A DNA stretch of 64,000 nt from Coturnix japonica (taxonomy: Eukaryota > Chordata > Aves > Galliformes > Phasianidae). The notes under the pieces were generated by a model, which worked only from the letters and a program-made list of their open reading frames with translations, ran no database searches and was not told the DNA's origin. The stretch is from positions 22,603,118 through 22,667,117 of the forward strand of contig NC_029521.1 of the NCBI RefSeq assembly GCF_001577835.2, in the 5' to 3' direction. This document shows positions 54,201-62,938 of this stretch, in pieces; position 1 is the stretch's first letter; each line of letters begins with the position of its first letter. Both the position numbers and the translations under genes were made by a program.

Positions 54201-57200
54201 AGATACCTGCCAGTCACAGAGGTGTACCTTGAAATGGCCACACATCATTTGTATGGGATCCCATTCTGGCAAGTTCGGAGGTCAGAACTGCTGAGCAGAC
54301 CCATTCATTAACTAGCACAACTCAGCAAATCAGCTTAATCCAGGCTGACAGCACTCATGTTCGGACTGCAAAACCCCTGGATTGGTACCTTACAAATGGT
54401 CTGAAACCAAAGTGTGTTCCTTAGCCCAGAAAACTGCTCTCTCCGCAGCTGTGGGGAGAGAAACACTTTGGGAAATAAGCTGAGAAACCGCAGTCCAGTT
54501 CTCAGGAGGTTTTAGTTCCTGCTTTCATAGATATTGCATTTCTTGCTCTCTGAATATGACTGTTTTTAAATCATCTGCTCATTAGATAATATTCCCTTCA
54601 AATCTGCTCCCCTTCACTGTACTCCTAAAGAAGAGAGAGGATTCAAAAGCACAGAAGTGAGAGAAAAGCACAAATTGCAGCAGTTCTCAATCACTAGAGG
54701 CCAATACTTGAGTTCTGCTTCCAATCACCCCAAGGTCAAAACCCCTGCACACCAGCCACATCCCTCCTATCCTAGGAGAGGTTACCACCAGTCTCCACTA
54801 ACCTGCTGAAACAGAGTCTTAGAAAAGCAAAGCCCATGGCCCAAAAGAGGATCTTGTGGAGCAAGTTTTTGCTTTTGACTACCTGGCAAGAACCCTGGGA
54901 TTACATCCAAGAAATCCTCTATTTTAACTAACCACACATAGGAAGAAACAGGGTAGGTATCAAACCACAAGTGCATTCTGCTCCAAGGCAGTCGCACTCC
55001 CTGTGTCTCCTCCTGTCCAGCCCCATAGCCTCCAACAGGCTGCCACAGAATCATAGAATCACAAGGTTGGAAAGGATCTTCCCATTACCATTGCTACCAC
55101 AAGCCATTAAACCATTAGTGGTTCCAGTAGCTCCTCATCCAGATGCCTCTTGAACACTGCCAGGGATGGTGACCTCCACCGCCTCCCTGAGCAGCCATTC
55201 CAGTGCCTGACCACTCTCTGAGAGAAAAAGTTCTTTCTAATGTCTAATCTAAACCTCTTCTGGTCCACAGACAGTAGCTGCAGGGATGAGATGGGCCACT
55301 ACATCCCTCAGGATGGGATGCTCTCCGTGCACCTCTAGGTGATGAGATGACCCAACCACTGCACCATTAACCCTCCTCAAAAGAACAAGACATCAGTAGG
55401 CAGAGGACAAAACCATTCCAGGAAGACAATCAAACATCAGTTCCCACAGGCACCCATATCCCAGCAGCAGAACAAGGTGATGCTGGACTGGAGAATAACC
55501 CTTCATATCAAAATCTCCTAACAAATATTCACCCTGTGGACTGCTACAACTTCTGCTCCTCTAAACCTTTCAGCTCACAGTTGAGGTACCATCTCCACAA
55601 GGATCCAACACCTGCAGGAAATGCTGGAAACTTCCCACCATGCATCAGATCACTAAAGATTTCTGAAATCAGACCAGTGATTTATCTTCCTTTTCTCTTA
55701 ACCTGTTCTCTTTTCTCGACACAACAGAGATTACAGTCTAGTTTGCTTGTCTATCAGTTTTAGATCTGCTAAAAGTTGATTCAACTAAAAAAGACTTTGA
55801 TTGAATGGGAAATATCTCATACTGTCTCATTCACCCACAAACTCAGAGAGTTTTAAAAGTTTAACATGAAGTGGATGGGATTTCGGAGGGCTTATGAGAG
55901 ATCTGGAGGGGAAGAGGGTTCATTCATCTGTCAGTTTGAATTCCTTCACTCCCACCTGTTGTGTTCCATGCAGCAACCCCTGCTGTGCAAAGATGAGCCC
56001 ATACTTTGCACAAGATAAAATTACAAGGGGGAACACCTGTGTATGCCACACAAAGTACAGACCACAGCAAGGTATTTCCCTGGGGCTTGTCTTGCAGCTC
56101 CCATGGCCTTCAACCTGGCCTTTCTCAGGCTTTTTGTGGCTGCTCTCCCCCATGCCTGTCAGTCCCAAGCGTGCAGACAAAATGGGGGCTGCATCAAAGA
56201 GACCCTCAACCAAACCAGGAAGAACTCAAAGGAATGAGTGGTGCTTCTCACCAGTCTGCATGGCTGTTCTTAGCATCTTAAAACTTATTCTGTTCAGGGC
56301 ATTCTAATGTGAACCAACAAAAACTGCAGTTCACTGGCCTTAGTGTTACCACACTGAAGCCATTAAAGAACATGTGCTGCTGTGTGTTTGGAGGGAGATC
56401 GGTATTTACTGCCAAAAACCCAACTACATCAGTAAGATCTGGAACAGGTCAGTGCAATCCGTGCACAAGCCATATCCTCTTTTGCTTTATAGCTCTGCTG
56501 ATTCCTCAGCTAAGCACATGTGTTTTAGAGGAGCAGAAGACTGCCAACCCAAACACAATGACCTGAGCTGGGCACGTACCTCCTTGATGTAGAAGATCAG
56601 CCAGATGTGACCAAATTTGTTTTCACTGAGTCAAGACCTGAGGTGTGGAAGCCAGAATCAGGTTAGCAGTGACTGGCTCCAAACCCAAGCTTCAACATAA
56701 ACATCATTCTCACCCATTAAGGACAAAGTTCCTCCAATCACTGTATATCCTCATGAGGTAGACTCCAGATTCAATGTCAACTGGATAACTCAACATAAAA
56801 ATGGATATTGCACTTACGACTGCAACACCCCAAAATCTTAGACAAGATTCTTAGCAGAGCCACAAAGAAAATAGGTGCCTCATTCCCAGAAGCACAGCAT
56901 TTCATCCCTGCACACTCCTTTGACAATTCAAGCCACAAGATCTACCTCATACACACAAAAGCAAGCAGGATTTTTTGTACAGACTTCAGCCCACTTTTGG
57001 CTCTTCTTTCTCAACGGCCTATGGGCCATCCAAGCTTCCAAGAAAACACCTTGTTCTGATTTCTTAGTACCAGCAACAAAATTTCAAAACAATCAAAGAA
57101 GCCAAGGTTAAGTGCTGGCTACAAAAGCCACAAACACAAGGTATTAGAAGCCTTGGGTAAGCCAGAATCAGAGCCAGCTGTGTGTGAGAAGTTCTGCAGG

Positions 57201-59236
57201 TCCTTCATCTCCTTACACAACTAAGCACAGAAACCAGAGGAAAGAGCTGGCGGCAAGCCTCCAGGCAGCAATATAGCCTAAGCCTTTTGGCATTGTCTGC
57301 AAAACCAATATTAAAAGCATGACAAAAGCCCAAAGCTCAAACATTCCCAGTGACACTGGTTACAAAGAAAAGTTAGTCAGCAAATTGTAGCATCAGTCCA
57401 ATTCAGGGATTTCTTTGAAACCAAAGAGGGAATGTTCCCCTGGTCTAAAACCAGCATCAACACCACAGGAGAGAAATCCCTCTTTGTTGATCTCTTTGTT
57501 GACATGGATCCCTGGGTAGCATCAACAACAGCTGAGAGAGGCAAAGGCAGGAAGTAACTTGGGCTACAGGGAGGAAAAGGCACAAACTCAGGTATCATTA
57601 AGCCACAGTTTTCTGAGTCATGAAAGGAGCTGGCTAAGAATACACTCTTCAGGCCTGTAAAGTTCCTATTTGCATACAGGAAAGAAAGTCTTGCTTGGAA
57701 CATACAAAAACTGCAAATCTCAGCTCATCACAAGTTATCTGGAATCAGTAAGGCTGTGCTGGGATTAACAGGTTTCCGCCTATGCCTAAACCTGCAGCAA
57801 TTCTCAAACCTCACAGACAGAATCCTGCACTAGCTAGTCAAGAGGACCAAAACCAGCAGCTTTTAGTAATCATTTTCCATTTAGATAGATTCATTCTCCA
57901 AAGAAACCTGATCAACTTGCCCAGCAGGAAATAGCAATATGGGGTTCTCTACTTAACTGCATTCTGTCAAGGAAAAAGAGAGCAACAGAAAAACCCAGAA
58001 GTCCTGAGGGTCACATTCTTCAACTCACATGACAGCACTTAACATCTAGTGAAATGAAACCAGAGTTATATATGGACAGAGGCAGCAGCTCGAGGCAGGA
58101 ATGTAGCAGACAATAGCAGCTGCAGAAAGTGCCTTCCCTCTACCTGCCCAAGTTTGGTCTCCATAATAGGAAACATGATGCTGCACATACGCTCCCAGGG
58201 CACAGGCAAGTCTGGACCCAGCACACCTCAGTGCCAAGTCGAGGGCAAAGGTTCTGACTGAGTTGCATTTTGCTCTAGTACACCCTAGGGTAAAAGAGAG
58301 CTTTGGATGTGAGCCAGAAAGGCTTCATGTCTTTTGTTTCCTGAAAATGGCTGAGGAGGAAAAAAGGCCTTAGCTGTTCTTAGGTCTCCAAACAAAGCAG
58401 ACATGAGTAAAGCTAGCAAACAAACAGGCTGGGGAGGTAAAACACAGGTCAATAATTTAATGTCATGGACTACAAAAAGCAAGAAAAGCAGTGGAAGGAG
58501 CACATAAAACAGCTGCCACCACAGGTTACCACACTGAGCCACTTCTCTTGTCTTTAGCACACAGAACTGCTGGATGCAGACCAGACTCCAAAAGGAAGTG
58601 TCATTGTGACACCCATTCCTGACTCTCCTAAGGCCTCTCTGCAGAGGATCTGAAGAGCTTTACCATAAAGCAGCAAATTCCAGCAAGAACTGGATCTAGT
58701 AAAGGGAAAGCTCTACAACCACTAGACATAAGAGGATGTCTTAGTCAGGAGGTGCTAATAGAGAAACTAAAGCCCAGATAATGCTTTTTCCTTCCCACAT
58801 AAATCCATACTTTCCAACAGTCAGGATGGGGACAGCAAGTGCTCTGGCAAGCTCTTTTCTCCCTGGAGACAATATGATGAGAAATTGCTGGTGGAACATC
58901 CATGCTGATTTGTTACAAGAACATAAAAACTTCACTCTCTTGAATAGATTCCAGAAACTTTTTCCAACACAACGGTTCTCAGGTTACTCAGGCCATTATA
59001 CTAGAACCATGAAAGTTAATGAATGAAGGATGATTTCTGTTATCCTCAGCTTGCTTTTCTTTCTTTTTTCTTTAAAGGAAGAAAAGGTAAAATCATTCCC
59101 ATAATTCATCCATCCATACCTGGTGGGCATCTCCAGAGGGCACTATGTAGGCTTGTACAGGCTCCTGGACATACCTGGGACTCTTCATGACCTGCCGCAA
59201 TTGCTTCAGCAGTTCTGTTGTAATTTTTGGACTCAT
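33106..59236 (-). CDS. XPNPEP1: Cytosolic X-prolyl aminopeptidase 1 (aminopeptidase P), complete, 19 coding exons
   Basis: The enzyme removes the N-terminal residue from peptides whose second residue is proline, such as bradykinin. It is a cytosolic, manganese-dependent homodimer. Seen here: 19 minus-strand coding segments, each bounded by AG and GT, joining into 623 codons plus TAG with no internal stop. The protein is colinear with the human protein as I recall it. Known family layout is an N-terminal domain (about 1-160), a middle domain (about 161-323) and a C-terminal pita-bread catalytic domain (about 324-621). The metal ligands Asp415, Asp426, His489, Glu523 and Glu537 are all present, as are the active-site histidines His395 and His498. 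The start ATG lies 8 nt inside the second exon, and translation begins [13 protein letters not shown], matching the human MPPKVTSELLRQL start. I saw no signal peptide or membrane segment. Introns range from about 0.3 to 5.7 kb. Confidence 0.97.
34252..34350 (-). CDS. XPNPEP1: XPNPEP1 exon 19, residues 549-581
   Basis: This 99-nt phase-0 exon has acceptor GTTTTTCAG and donor AAAGAG before GTAGGTG. It encodes [20 protein letters not shown] and [13 protein letters not shown]. The [16 protein letters not shown] stretch is nearly invariant in animal aminopeptidase P. Confidence 0.96.
35015..35091 (-). CDS. XPNPEP1: XPNPEP1 exon 18, residues 523-548, metal ligands Glu523 and Glu537
   Basis: This 77-nt exon has acceptor TTTCTACAG and donor ACCAAG before GTGAATG. 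Joined to the previous exon it gives [20 protein letters not shown] followed by LVIPAETK. The glutamates of DEPG (523) and RIEN (537) complete the metal site, and the match to the M24 consensus is exact at these positions. Confidence 0.96.
35927..36100 (-). CDS. XPNPEP1: XPNPEP1 exon 17, residues 465-523, metal ligand His489
   Basis: This 174-nt exon has acceptor TGGCCTGCAG and donor GATG before GTATGT. It encodes [20 protein letters not shown], then [20 protein letters not shown], then [17 protein letters not shown]. The GTGHGVG motif carries His489, a metal ligand, and the NVHEGP motif carries His498; both are signatures of M24B peptidases. The codon of ligand Glu523 is split across the downstream intron. 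Confidence 0.97.
37272..37341 (-). CDS. XPNPEP1: XPNPEP1 exon 16, residues 442-465
   Basis: This 70-nt exon has acceptor CTTTGGCAG and donor AAAG before GTAAGTT. It encodes [20 protein letters not shown] and GTK. The [12 protein letters not shown] segment is a conserved catalytic-domain helix. It ends in phase 1, splitting the Gly465 codon. Confidence 0.96.
38161..38221 (-). CDS. XPNPEP1: XPNPEP1 exon 15, residues 421-441, metal ligand Asp426
   Basis: This 61-nt exon encodes [20 protein letters not shown]. The second aspartate of DGTTD is residue 426, a bridging metal ligand. The donor is AAG before GTAGG. The acceptor reads GCCTCTGGAAG before AGATGG; only the first of the two adjacent AG choices keeps the frame. 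The purine-rich bases next to the AG are atypical, but the pyrimidine tract further upstream is present. Confidence 0.93.
39894..39965 (-). CDS. XPNPEP1: XPNPEP1 exon 14, residues 397-421, metal ligand Asp415
   Basis: This 72-nt exon has acceptor AACTGAACAG and donor TACAA before GTGAGTG. It encodes [20 protein letters not shown] and AQY. The aspartate of LLDSG is residue 415, the first of the five ligands of the dinuclear metal site. It enters and leaves in phase 2. Confidence 0.96.
40497..40574 (-). CDS. XPNPEP1: XPNPEP1 exon 13, residues 371-397, active-site His395
   Basis: This 78-nt exon has acceptor TTCTTTCAG and donor TACAA before GTAAGAG. It encodes [17 protein letters not shown] and PNGAIIHY. 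The histidine of IIHY is residue 395, a conserved active-site residue that helps bind the substrate in family M24 peptidases. It enters and leaves in phase 2. Confidence 0.95.
41026..41084 (-). CDS. XPNPEP1: XPNPEP1 exon 12, residues 352-371
   Basis: This 59-nt exon has acceptor ATCTCCTAG and donor CGCAG before GTAAAAA. It encodes [19 protein letters not shown]. The [12 protein letters not shown] pattern is the conserved helix before the catalytic strands. It ends in phase 2; with the next exon codon 371 becomes AGC (Ser) where I recall Arg in human. Confidence 0.94.
42054..42079. repeat. Triple 8-bp tandem repeat in intron 11
   Basis: The unit GAATAATT is repeated three times and followed by GAAATTCC. 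About 130 bp further on, at 42208-42224, an (ATA)n microsatellite sits next to the exon 11 donor. Confidence 0.9.
42208..42224. repeat. (ATA)n microsatellite next to exon 11 donor
   Basis: CTAATAATAATAATAATACAC lies immediately 3' (in gene sense) of the exon 11 5' splice site GTGTGT. Length variation here could be polymorphic, but it falls outside the core donor bases. Confidence 0.9.
42231..42281 (-). CDS. XPNPEP1: XPNPEP1 exon 11, residues 335-351
   Basis: At 51 nt this is the shortest coding exon. It encodes [17 protein letters not shown], essentially identical to mammals. The acceptor is TTAACACAG. The donor GAG before GTGTGT runs into the (ATA)n repeat, which therefore starts within a few bases of the 5' splice site inside intron 11. 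Confidence 0.95.
43384..43473 (-). CDS. XPNPEP1: XPNPEP1 exon 10, residues 305-334
   Basis: This 90-nt phase-0 exon has acceptor CTGCTGCAG and donor CACAT before GTAAGTG. It encodes [19 protein letters not shown] then [11 protein letters not shown]. The EGMRRAH helix starts the catalytic domain. The first residues (AYRYLT) differ from human DHRCCM, so the 5' edge is less conserved, but the splice site and frame agree. Confidence 0.93.
44045..44076. repeat. Short tandem repeat of AAACTTCTG
   Basis: Three imperfect copies of a 9- to 10-bp unit (CTTCTGAAAC) lie in the intron between exons 9 and 10. No function is suggested. Confidence 0.8.
46366..46576 (-). CDS. XPNPEP1: XPNPEP1 exon 9, residues 234-304
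   Basis: At 211 nt this is the longest coding exon. The acceptor follows a run of T on the minus strand, and the donor reads CCCAAG before GTGTGTG. It encodes [17 protein letters not shown] and continues through [18 protein letters not shown] to [14 protein letters not shown]. It makes up most of the rest of the middle domain. Many conservative changes from the human protein cluster here, as expected away from the active site. Confidence 0.96.
47503..47584 (-). CDS. XPNPEP1: XPNPEP1 exon 8, residues 207-234
   Basis: This 82-nt exon has acceptor TTTTCCAG and donor ATCAG before GTGCTTG. It encodes [20 protein letters not shown] then IGMNTI. The motif LFNLRG(S/N)D is diagnostic of aminopeptidase P. 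It ends in phase 2; the joined codon 234 reads AGG (Arg), where the human protein as I recall it has Met. Confidence 0.95.
47889..47913. repeat. A-rich run in XPNPEP1 intron 7
   Basis: Twenty-five bases, all A except one G, in the intron between exons 7 and 8. It gives a T-rich run in gene sense but is about 0.3 kb from the nearest acceptor. Confidence 0.9.
49832..49927 (-). CDS. XPNPEP1: XPNPEP1 exon 7, residues 175-207
   Basis: This 96-nt exon has acceptor TTTTGCAG and donor GCAT before GTAAGT. It encodes [20 protein letters not shown] and then [11 protein letters not shown], the first strand and helix of the middle domain. The last nucleotide is the first base of the Trp207 codon, completed by GG in the next exon. 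Confidence 0.96.
50309..50452 (-). CDS. XPNPEP1: XPNPEP1 exon 6, residues 127-175
   Basis: This 144-nt exon has acceptor TTTGGTAG and donor ACAG before GTGAGAA. It encodes [19 protein letters not shown], then [20 protein letters not shown] and IVLDLNYTG. It carries the junction between the N-terminal and middle domains; the IWTDRP motif marks the linker region known from mammals. Confidence 0.96.
51350..51442 (-). CDS. XPNPEP1: XPNPEP1 exon 5, residues 96-127
   Basis: This 93-nt exon encodes [18 protein letters not shown], then [12 protein letters not shown]. Its acceptor is preceded by a long pyrimidine tract, seen on the plus strand as an A/G-rich run at about 51458-51490. A consensus donor-like CTG followed by GTGAGT lies inside the exon with its GT at 51407-51406, and is discussed under findings. 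The true donor reads GCTG before GTTGG, which is the weaker of the two. Confidence 0.94.
51658..51762 (-). CDS. XPNPEP1: XPNPEP1 exon 4, residues 61-96
   Basis: This 105-nt exon has acceptor CTGCCTAG and donor ATGG before GTATGC. It encodes [20 protein letters not shown] and then [13 protein letters not shown]. The block [13 protein letters not shown] is a hallmark of the N-terminal creatinase-like domain. It enters in phase 1 and leaves in phase 1. Confidence 0.96.
52757..52905 (+). repeat. Ancient MIR-type SINE with an internal 25-bp tandem duplication (XPNPEP1 intron 3)
   Basis: The order of landmarks fits the MIR core and 3' half: TTTACAAG..GGGGAGA, then AGAGATTAAAGTGACTTTCC, CACACAGC, and ACATAGCTGAGGGTACAGCTAG ahead of ACTAGGTCTCTTGAC. 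Two identical 22-mers (52814-52835 and 52839-52860) containing the CACACAGCAAAGAAAGT part show an internal duplication with a 25-bp period. MIRs are present at low copy number in birds, so this is an old insertion. It lies in the intron between exons 3 and 4. Confidence 0.7.
53380..53443 (-). CDS. XPNPEP1: XPNPEP1 exon 3, residues 40-61
   Basis: This 64-nt exon has acceptor TTTTCCAG and donor G before GTACATTT. It encodes [19 protein letters not shown], the most conserved stretch of the N-terminal domain in the aminopeptidase P family. It ends in phase 1, splitting the codon for Gly61. The preceding intron (53444-59119) is the largest in the gene at about 5.7 kb and contains a CR1 fragment. 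Confidence 0.95.
55044..55267 (-). repeat. CR1 LINE 3' end inside XPNPEP1 intron 2
   Basis: The terminal repeats are seen as CACAGAATCATAGAATCAC, followed by GGTTGGAAAGGATCTT and then CCAGGGATGGTGACCTCCA and TTCCAGTGCCTGACCACTC. This is about 220 bp of CR1 3' end in the same orientation as the host gene. It is not near any exon and should be spliced out. Confidence 0.92.
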
Positions 59237-59244
59237 CTTCCCAC
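59120..59244 (-). CDS. XPNPEP1: XPNPEP1 exon 2, start codon, residues 1-39
   Basis: The acceptor TTTCAG is followed by 8 nt of 5' UTR and then the ATG at 59234-59236. The coding part is 117 nt and ends in phase 0 at CAG before GTATGG. It encodes the first helices of the N-terminal domain, ending PSGDAHQ, a motif shared with mammalian aminopeptidase P. Intron 1 upstream spans about 2.9 kb (59245-62143) and holds a MIR-like SINE. Confidence 0.95.
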
Positions 59245-60687
59245 CTGAAACTAAAACAAAGAACAAAACTTCAGAGCTTCTTCAGCCATCTGAGGCCACT
59301 CACACACATGGGGCTGGAGGCAATAACCACTAAAAACTCCAGAAACACCCTTCACATTCCTGCAAAATGAGAGTTCAGTCAGAACCCAGTGAATCAAAAC
59401 CTGGTCTGCACTATTAAGGTTCCCTACAAACTCGTGAAAGATAGGTTTGCTGAGCTTAACATGCATTCCATCCCTTCATGGCAGCTCAGATATGCCCAAC
59501 AGCTTGAGGAGCCCTGTGACAACCAAGGAACATCCTAGAATGTGATGTTAAATGTTCCAGATCCCCACATATCAGAAGTAACCCCACACACAGGAAGAAA
59601 CTTTCAGTCTTTTCACTCTGGGGGTAGAAATATTGTGGCTTACATGCCACATACATACACACTGCTGGGAGAGCAGGCCATGCATTCTGGGGACTCAGAA
59701 ATGGACCAGTTAAGAAAGCAGTTTTTAACACTTTCACTGTAGCCCAGGATTTCATACTGGACTGGGGATCAGATTAACTCAGATAGAAGAAATCTGTTCC
59801 CAAGGACTGAAGAATTTCACTGGGTGCATTCACCTCTGGGCTGCAGGCCAGCTCACACAGCAAGAACACAACTGTAATAGGAGGAATGGCCCAATGAGCT
59901 CCTACAGGTGACTGCAAGGGGACTTAAGGCAGCTTAAAGGAACATCCTCTAAAGACCTTTGGCAAAAGCTCCACACAACTCAGCTGGGACCCAGCAGGCA
60001 GGAGTGGGGCACAGGTGGATGGAAGGGAAAACAAGCATACAGGTCAATCACAACCTCTTGCTGTGGTTATGCAATAGGTGAGTCTTTGGTGAGGGAAGGA
60101 ATGTCAACCTCTCTGTTTGCTACCCAAAAACCACAAGTAGCTGGAGCCTGCTGTGAGCACCATGCAGAGATGCAGGAAGCCATGCTGCTGTGCTGGCATG
60201 CACAGAGGCTGCAGTGGCAGGCACCTGCTCACTGCAGAGAATGTGCAAGCTGTGCAGGAGGCTTGGTCTGAAAGTCTATGACGATTAAGTAACTTGAACA
60301 TCTTCAGAGATTGTCTCCATTTTCTTTACTCATGTCTCTCTATCAGTGCCTAAGAAAACAAAAATCCCCTTCCCAATCCTCTACCCATTTATTTCTAATT
60401 TTTAAGGACAGACTGGGATCTTGTAACTTCAGTGCTACCAAATTCTAGGGCAAGGTGGATAAGCTCAGTGTTCCCTGAATGTCAGTGCTAAGCAGTACTT
60501 CATTCTGACTAGTTTGTTTAACAACTCACTTCACAGACATGTCCACAAACAGATTATAGATGACAGAAGCAAATAGCATGCAAATACTTTTTACTTATCC
60601 ATGCTCTTACTCTATTTACACCTCAGTAGCCACCAAAAGCCCTAAGAAACATCACGGTCCTGTGCCAAAACACAATAAGGTACAGTC

Positions 60688-60830
60688 TCTGCCCTGTGAT
60701 GTTTTGTCATCTAAACAGGAAGGCTGCCTCCAAGAAAGGCAACGTGATTTGACAAAGGCCACACAGCAACACTGTGACCAAGCCAAGAGCTGAATCAAAA
60801 TCTGCTGCTTTCAGGTGTAAAGATCTCAAC
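60688..60830 (+). repeat. Probable MIR-type SINE remnant in XPNPEP1 intron 1
   Basis: The stretch GTGATTTGACAAAGGCCACACAGC followed by CCAAGAGCTGAATCAAAATCTG resembles the MIR motif 'AAGTGACTTGCCCAAGGTCACACAGC…GCAGAGCTGGGATTCAAACC'. The A-box/B-box head cannot be made out. The match is diverged and the limits are approximate; a chance similarity cannot be excluded. Confidence 0.5.
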
Positions 60831-61699
60831 CTGAGTCTCCCGTTTACACCTCAGCACAACAGGTTCTTAGCACACCAGATGAGTAACAACCCAGCTGCCC
60901 CCAGGTAGTGTTTTAAAATCCAGAACACAAGAAACAAATAAAGATAATAAGTCACCATTCTCTCTACCATCAAATTGATAACTTGACCACAGTGCTTTCA
61001 ATGGGATTAGATTATACCTCAGATTTATTTCCAAGACAAAATTTGTATTCTTTTTCTGCAGTTTGCAAGCTTTACTGTACTGTGATCATTTCTGCATCCT
61101 CTGTAAGAAGTTCCTGTAACATTCTACAACACCACAGCTGATCTCTGTTCAGAAAAACACAGAGGTAAAGGAGCAATGAGGACACAACTTTCTTTCTAGA
61201 CCTGTGCTTTGACCCCAGGAGCCAGAAAGTCTCATTTGAACAGGCAAGGAATGACAAGGCTTTGCCTTTTAATAAAGCCCCTTGCTGACAAGCCAAGATT
61301 TTCCTAAGCTATTTTCTCTGAGATCTTTGGTTATCATTCACTCTGGTCTTCCTATAAATTTCTGCAGGTGGTCTTTCCTTCCATAGCCGTAACTGTAACC
61401 TGCGTGAAGCTAACACAGCTTATTATTATTTAATCATTTCAGTGGTTAAAACCAAACAGAGTTCAATTAACGGTGCAGGGTACGGTCTCATTCCCCTCCC
61501 TACCCTTCCAGAGGTACCACACCACCCCATTACCTGCCCACGCTGCTCCCCACGTCTGGACTCCTCTTGCTTCCCCTCACACCAAGCACCATTCAGCAAC
61601 TTGCCCGGCCTTAGAAATGTCCCTGAGAAAGCAAAGGGCAGAAGTGAAACGCAGCACAACCTTCACCCCCCATAAAACGTTCTTATATGCCAGCACAAG

Positions 61700-62250
61700 G
61701 CTCAAAACGCCTTCGGGCTGTAATTCAGTGCCGAGGCGGCCGGGCCTGCTGGGCCTTGTGATTAAATCCTGTGTATTTTTACACCGATTTGTTTCTGCAG
61801 CCGCTCTGACAGCGTTCAGCGTTTTACAGAAGGGAACGCTAAGGCCGAACAGCAGCAACAACACAGCAGCGCTGCAGGGAGATGGAAGCAGCAGAACCCT
61901 CAAGGTGCCCGTGTGGTACACGATCTATACACCACACATCAGTCAGCCCCCAGGGAACAGGCAGAGACACGGGACCGGAGCCGGCCTCCACAGGCCGTGG
62001 CTGACAGACAGAAGCCGGCGAAGCGGCTGAGGGGGCCGCCCCGTGCTCCGTCCCGCCCAGGCCCCTCCTGCCGCCCACCGCCCCGCTCGGGCCGGGCCTG
62101 ACCACCCCCCATCACCCACCCATCGCCTCCCCATGGCCCTCACCTGCCGCCGGCCCCACCACCACGTCAGAGCCCACGTGCACCACCGCCGGCCGCCGCC
62201 GATGACGTGACGGAGCAGCGCCGGGTCACGGCACGACGGAACGGGGGGGC
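61700..62250 (-). promoter_or_regulatory. XPNPEP1: CpG-rich promoter of XPNPEP1 with CRE-like and E-box motifs
   Basis: This is the only strongly GC- and CpG-rich stretch in the window, and it covers the predicted first exon. It contains a palindromic E-box CACGTG at 62175-62180, a CRE-like TGACGTGA at 62203-62210 and a half-CRE ACGTCA at 62164-62169, all within about 50 bp. I see no TATA box at a suitable spacing. This is the arrangement of a housekeeping CpG-island promoter, which fits a broadly expressed cytosolic peptidase. Factor binding (USF/MYC or CREB/ATF class) is inferred from the motifs only. Confidence 0.7.
62144..62230 (-). other. XPNPEP1: Predicted non-coding first exon of XPNPEP1 (5' end approximate)
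   Basis: On the minus strand the GC-rich segment ends in GGCGGCAG followed by GTGAGGG, a consensus donor. It lies about 2.9 kb upstream of the exon holding the start codon, whose acceptor reads TTTCAG. The transcription start cannot be read from sequence, so the 5' limit is a guess. I saw no start codon in this segment that leads into the protein frame. Human has an isoform with extra N-terminal residues encoded upstream, and I do not see an equivalent here. Confidence 0.55.
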
Positions 62251-62509
62251 GGCTCCATCACAGAGGAGCTGCTTCCTGCGGGGTTATGGAACCTGAAAGA
62301 ACGGCTACATGGGGGTCAGGAAGCATTTTGTAGGCATCTGATGAAGCCGGTGACAAGTCCACTGCAGCAGGAAGCACCCAGCCCGTTTGGCAGGTGGAAG
62401 ATGTATAAAAATATTGTGGTATTACTGCATTTTCTGCCCTGTGGTGCAGACCAAGACAGCAAGAAGACCTAAACCCTCGAGTTCCCAGTGCCAGGGCCCT
62501 TATTTCACC

Positions 62510-62938
62510 CACAGAATCACAGAATTATCGAGGTTGGAAAAGACCTAGAAGATCATCTAGTCCAACCATTACCAATACTTCCTGGCTAAATCATATTCCT
62601 CAGCACCACATCCAAGCGTTTCTTGAACACTCCCATGGTCGGTGACTCCACCACCTCCCTGGGCAGTGCATTCCAATGCCTGACTACTCTTTCCGGAAAC
62701 TAATACTTCCTAATGTCCAGCCTGAATCTCCCCTGACACAGCTTAAAACCATTCCCTCTAGTTCTATCACTGATTACACGAGAGAAGAGGCCAACCCCCA
62801 GCTCACTACAACCCCCCTTCAGGAAGTTATAGAGAGCTATAAGGTCTCCCCTGAGCCTCCTCTTCTCCAGGCTGAACAATCCTAGCTCCCTCAGCCGCTC
62901 CTCGTAAGGCCTGTGCTCCAAACCCCTCACCAGCTTCA
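62510..62938 (-). repeat. Well preserved CR1 LINE 3' end upstream of XPNPEP1
   Basis: The longest repeat in the window, about 430 bp. It starts with CACAGAATCACAGAATTATC (two terminal repeats) and runs through AGATCATCTAGTCCAACCA, CCATGGTCGGTGACTCCACC, CATTCCAATGCCTGACTACT and TCCAGGCTGAACAATCCTAG to CCCCTCACCAGCTTC. Few disruptions against the CR1 pattern make it the youngest CR1 copy here. It lies about 0.3 kb upstream of the CpG promoter. Chance open frames across it are remnants of the CR1 3' region, not host genes. Confidence 0.95.

Noticed and set aside
61473-62105. Open frames on both strands across the CpG-rich promoter (up to 185 codons).
   Set aside because: Stop-poor GC-rich DNA gives such frames by chance. 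They are Pro/Arg/Ala-rich, overlap each other and match no family.
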